Below are positions 61,974 to 64,000 of a stretch of 64,000 bases of DNA, piece after piece (the stretch's first letter is position 1; each line of letters opens with the position of its first letter). A program made the translations under genes and the position numbers. The DNA comes from Saprospiraceae bacterium (GTDB lineage: Bacteria > Bacteroidota > Bacteroidia > Chitinophagales > Saprospiraceae), in the NCBI GenBank assembly GCA_029251525.1, contig JAQXDE010000066.1, forward strand, positions 1 to 64,000, read 5' to 3'. The notes under the pieces are model-generated. The model had not been told where the DNA came from. It worked only from the letters and a program-made list of their open reading frames with translations, and searched no databases.

Positions 61974-61987
61974 AATTCATAGAAAGT

Positions 61988-63325
61988 TTAGCGAATAAAA
62001 ACATTCCATATATCTAATCCTAAAATTGAAATCATTAGGATAACTAAGAAGACAAACCCTCCAATAGTCGCGTATTCCATAAATTTATCATTTGGCTTTC
62101 GGCCGCTAATTACTTCGTATAATAAAAACATGACGTGACCACCATCTAAAGCAGGAATAGGTAATAAATTCATAAAAGCAAGAATCAACGAAAGAGTTCC
62201 GGTCAAAGTCCAGAATTTTTTCCAATTCCAAATTGGCCCATATGCTTGTGCAATAGAAAATACACTTCCTAGGTTATCTTTAGCAGCTAATTTTCCTGAG
62301 ATCATTTGACCAATCGCTTTTGCCTGGTCGGTCAATGCGCCCCAACCATTTTTGATTCCTAGTGGAATAGATTCTGCAAAACCATATTCTATTTTCTTTG
62401 TACCAAGTGCATCGAAGGGATTTTTAAATGCAACGCCAATTTTTCCGTTCTCACTTGTTTTCAGACTGATTTCTTTAGTCTCATTTTTTCGAAGAATAGA
62501 AAGGGTAATTTCTTGTCCTTTTAATTTCTCAAGCTCATTGATTAATTGATAAGAATATGGAGTTTTTAAGCCATTGATCCCTACCACTTGATCATCGGGG
62601 AGAATTCCAGCTTTTTCGGCAGGATTCCCCTTGGTTGCTTTTACAACTATAAAAGGTGTTATTACATCAAATACGGCATACTGTCGATTAGCCTTATTTC
62701 CAAGAGTACTTGAAACATCTTCTGGCAGTTGAATTATTTCTGTTAAACCATTTCTTTCTACTTCTAAAGTTTTTGATTGATTGATAATTATTTCTTTTCT
62801 GAATAGTCCTGGATTTACTTTTTCAAATGGAATGCCTCCAATTTTCATGATCTTATCACCATCTTTTAATCCCAGAGAAAGTCCGATGGTATCCGCATGA
62901 ATTCCATATACTACATTTTCTCTAGGAATATATTCTTCTCCCCAAGTGTAAAGAATCCCGATGAAAATGAGTAAACCTAGAACGAAATTAACGGTGACCC
63001 CACCTAGCATAATGATTAATCTTTGCACAGCAGTTTTACTTCGAAATTCCCATGGTTGAGGTTCTTGTTCTAATTGCTCCGTATCAAAGCTTTCGTCAAT
63101 CATACCAGATATTTTCACATAACCACCAAGAGGCAGCCAACCAATTCCATATTCAGTTCCACCCTTAGTAAATTTAAATAGGGAAAAATAAGGATCAAAA
63201 AAAAGATAAAACTTCTCTACTCTTGTTCCAAATAATTTTGCCGGTAAAAAATGACCGCCTTCGTGAAGCACAATTAAAATGGACAAACTTAAAATCAGTT
63301 GTCCTACCATTACCAATGTACCCAT
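61988..63325 (-). CDS. rseP: Site-2 protease RseP
   Basis: A 445-residue intramembrane zinc metalloprotease that cleaves anti-sigma factors and signal-peptide remnants. HEGGH is at residues 21-25; the third ligand motif is NLLPIPALDGGHV in a late helix. One or two PDZ domains (about 115-310, with GLKDGDKIMKIGG and AGILPDDQVVGING) lie in between. It is first in a two-gene operon with hscB. With the ECF sigma gene in the same window a regulatory link is conceivable, though not shown. Confidence 0.95.
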   Translation of the reverse strand: MGTLVMVGQLILSLSILIVLHEGGHFLPAKLFGTRVEKFYLFFDPYFSLFKFTKGGTEYGIGWLPLGGYVKISGMIDESFDTEQLEQEPQPWEFRSKTAVQRLIIMLGGVTVNFVLGLLIFIGILYTWGEEYIPRENVVYGIHADTIGLSLGLKDGDKIMKIGGIPFEKVNPGLFRKEIIINQSKTLEVERNGLTEIIQLPEDVSSTLGNKANRQYAVFDVITPFIVVKATKGNPAEKAGILPDDQVVGINGLKTPYSYQLINELEKLKGQEITLSILRKNETKEISLKTSENGKIGVAFKNPFDALGTKKIEYGFAESIPLGIKNGWGALTDQAKAIGQMISGKLAAKDNLGSVFSIAQAYGPIWNWKKFWTLTGTLSLILAFMNLLPIPALDGGHVMFLLYEVISGRKPNDKFMEYATIGGFVFLVILMISILGLDIWNVFIR

Positions 63326-63441
63326 CTATATTTTTTTATATTTGTTGAAAATTTCTGTTGAAAGTATTCTATTTATCTTCATAGACTACCTAGATTTATA
63401 ATTTAAACAGATTCCATTATAAATATGTTTTAAATCGAGTG

Positions 63442-63472
63442 CAAAAGTACTATTTAGATCAAGAGTTTCAAA
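63442..63472 (-). promoter_or_regulatory. Promoter of the rseP-hscB operon
   Basis: TTTG (rc of 63469-63472), 19 bases, then a perfect TACTTTTG (rc of 63442-63449) and CACTCG. The leader would be about 110 nt. Confidence 0.75.
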
Positions 63473-63536
63473 GTTTAATTACAGGAGTTGATTTTTAAAC
63501 AACCTCACCAATCTTGAGTGGTGATTAAAGAAAAAT

Positions 63537-64000
63537 ATGCAGCTTTTTTTTACAAAAAATATCAAAGGGAATATTGCCACTTTCGAAACAGAGGAGGCAC
63601 GTCATATTCAAGTTTTACGGAAGAACGTAGGAGATGTACTTCAATTCGTTGATGGAGAAGGAGGAATGTACAAAGGAGAGATTATTGAGTTGCATAAAAA
63701 GCAATGTTTGCTAAGTATCCTTGAACACATCCCTTTGTATAATGAACGAAAAGTGAAATTGCATATTGGCATCGCTCCAACCAAAAATATCGCTAGACTT
63801 GAATGGTTTTTAGAAAAAGCGACTGAAATTGGGATTGAAGAAATCACTCCGATTTTGTGTGATAGATCTGAAAGAAAAAGAATTAGAACTGATCGGTTGG
63901 AAAAGATTACAATGTCTGCAATGAAGCAATCACTTAAAGCATTTTTACCAAAGTTGAACGAGTTAACCAACTATCAAGATTTCATCAAAAAACGAAATGA
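63537..64000 (+). CDS. rsmE: 16S rRNA (uracil(1498)-N3)-methyltransferase RsmE (cut at window edge)
   Basis: The first 154 codons of RsmE, which methylates U1498 in 16S rRNA with SAM. It starts MQLFFTKNIKGNIATFE, followed by HIQVLRKNVGDVLQFVDGEG (PUA-like domain). The SPOUT domain starts at KLHIGIAPTKNIARLEWFLE and KATEIGIEEITPILCDRSER. The rest is off the right edge. It diverges from rseP. Confidence 0.95.
   Translation, partial: MQLFFTKNIKGNIATFETEEARHIQVLRKNVGDVLQFVDGEGGMYKGEIIELHKKQCLLSILEHIPLYNERKVKLHIGIAPTKNIARLEWFLEKATEIGIEEITPILCDRSERKRIRTDRLEKITMSAMKQSLKAFLPKLNELTNYQDFIKKRN

Overview
This is an AT-rich bacterial chromosome segment, almost certainly from the phylum Bacteroidota. The evidence is: the block rpmB-rpmG-DUF4295-ftsY; promoters of the TTG-N17-22-TAnnTTTG type in place of E. 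coli-like -35/-10 boxes; a type IX secretion (T9SS) C-terminal sorting domain on a large FG-GAP protein; a DUF1573-yajC pair; an Xaa-His dipeptidase PepD; a monomeric NADP-isocitrate dehydrogenase; and a sphingosine-1-phosphate-lyase-like enzyme, fitting a sphingolipid-making lineage. I cannot fix the genus. Gene density is normal, but several intergenic stretches hold decayed genes.

Layout. 1-2 kb: ftsY (C-terminus off the left edge), DUF4295, rpmG, rpmB and tRNA-Arg, all on the minus strand behind one strong promoter. 2.4-6.6 kb: an NhaC antiporter, a lipoprotein, a decayed amidohydrolase and a one-domain asparaginase-like protein. 7-15 kb: an M16 peptidase, surE, hemH, a TPR/DUF6624 protein, ruvB and a lipoprotein. 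15.4-25.6 kb: an orphan promoter-terminator pair (candidate small RNA), icd (monomeric), purK-purE, an MFS transporter, DUF1573-yajC, aroK, rlpA and mnmA. 26-34.5 kb: a lipoprotein, a DUF4440 protein overlapping a membrane protein, a broken gene, pepD, an MBL-fold protein, aroE, proline dehydrogenase and ndk. 34.7-45.4 kb: a DHH phosphoesterase, a three-domain FKBP lipoprotein, prfB with a programmed frameshift, cutA, rimM, a serine hydrolase, a TraB/GumN protein, an uncharacterised protein with kinase-like motifs and the S1P-lyase-like enzyme. 45.6-56.5 kb: an M50-TPR fusion, the T9SS FG-GAP protein, a YggS-family protein, a small membrane protein, a deoxynucleoside kinase, gatC, a LolD-like ATPase, a decayed YjdI/CDGSH gene, a PduO adenosyltransferase, a cytochrome P450 and a MORN-repeat protein. 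57-64 kb: a putative HExxH protein, an ECF sigma gene divergent from a three-gene cluster (sigma-2-like 78-mer, SRPBCC, DUF2177), a HTH gene next to tRNA-Leu, hscB, rseP and the start of rsmE.

Most genes are housekeeping. The parts most worth a second look are: the ECF sigma locus with its truncated sigma-like partner and an inverted repeat across the sigma promoter; the kinase-like protein at 42.9 kb; the M50-TPR fusion; the candidate small RNA upstream of icd; the three-domain FKBP lipoprotein; and the run of gene remnants (amidohydrolase, YjdI/CDGSH, and several unidentified), which suggest ongoing gene decay. I found no CRISPR array, intact insertion sequence, rRNA operon or obvious prophage.
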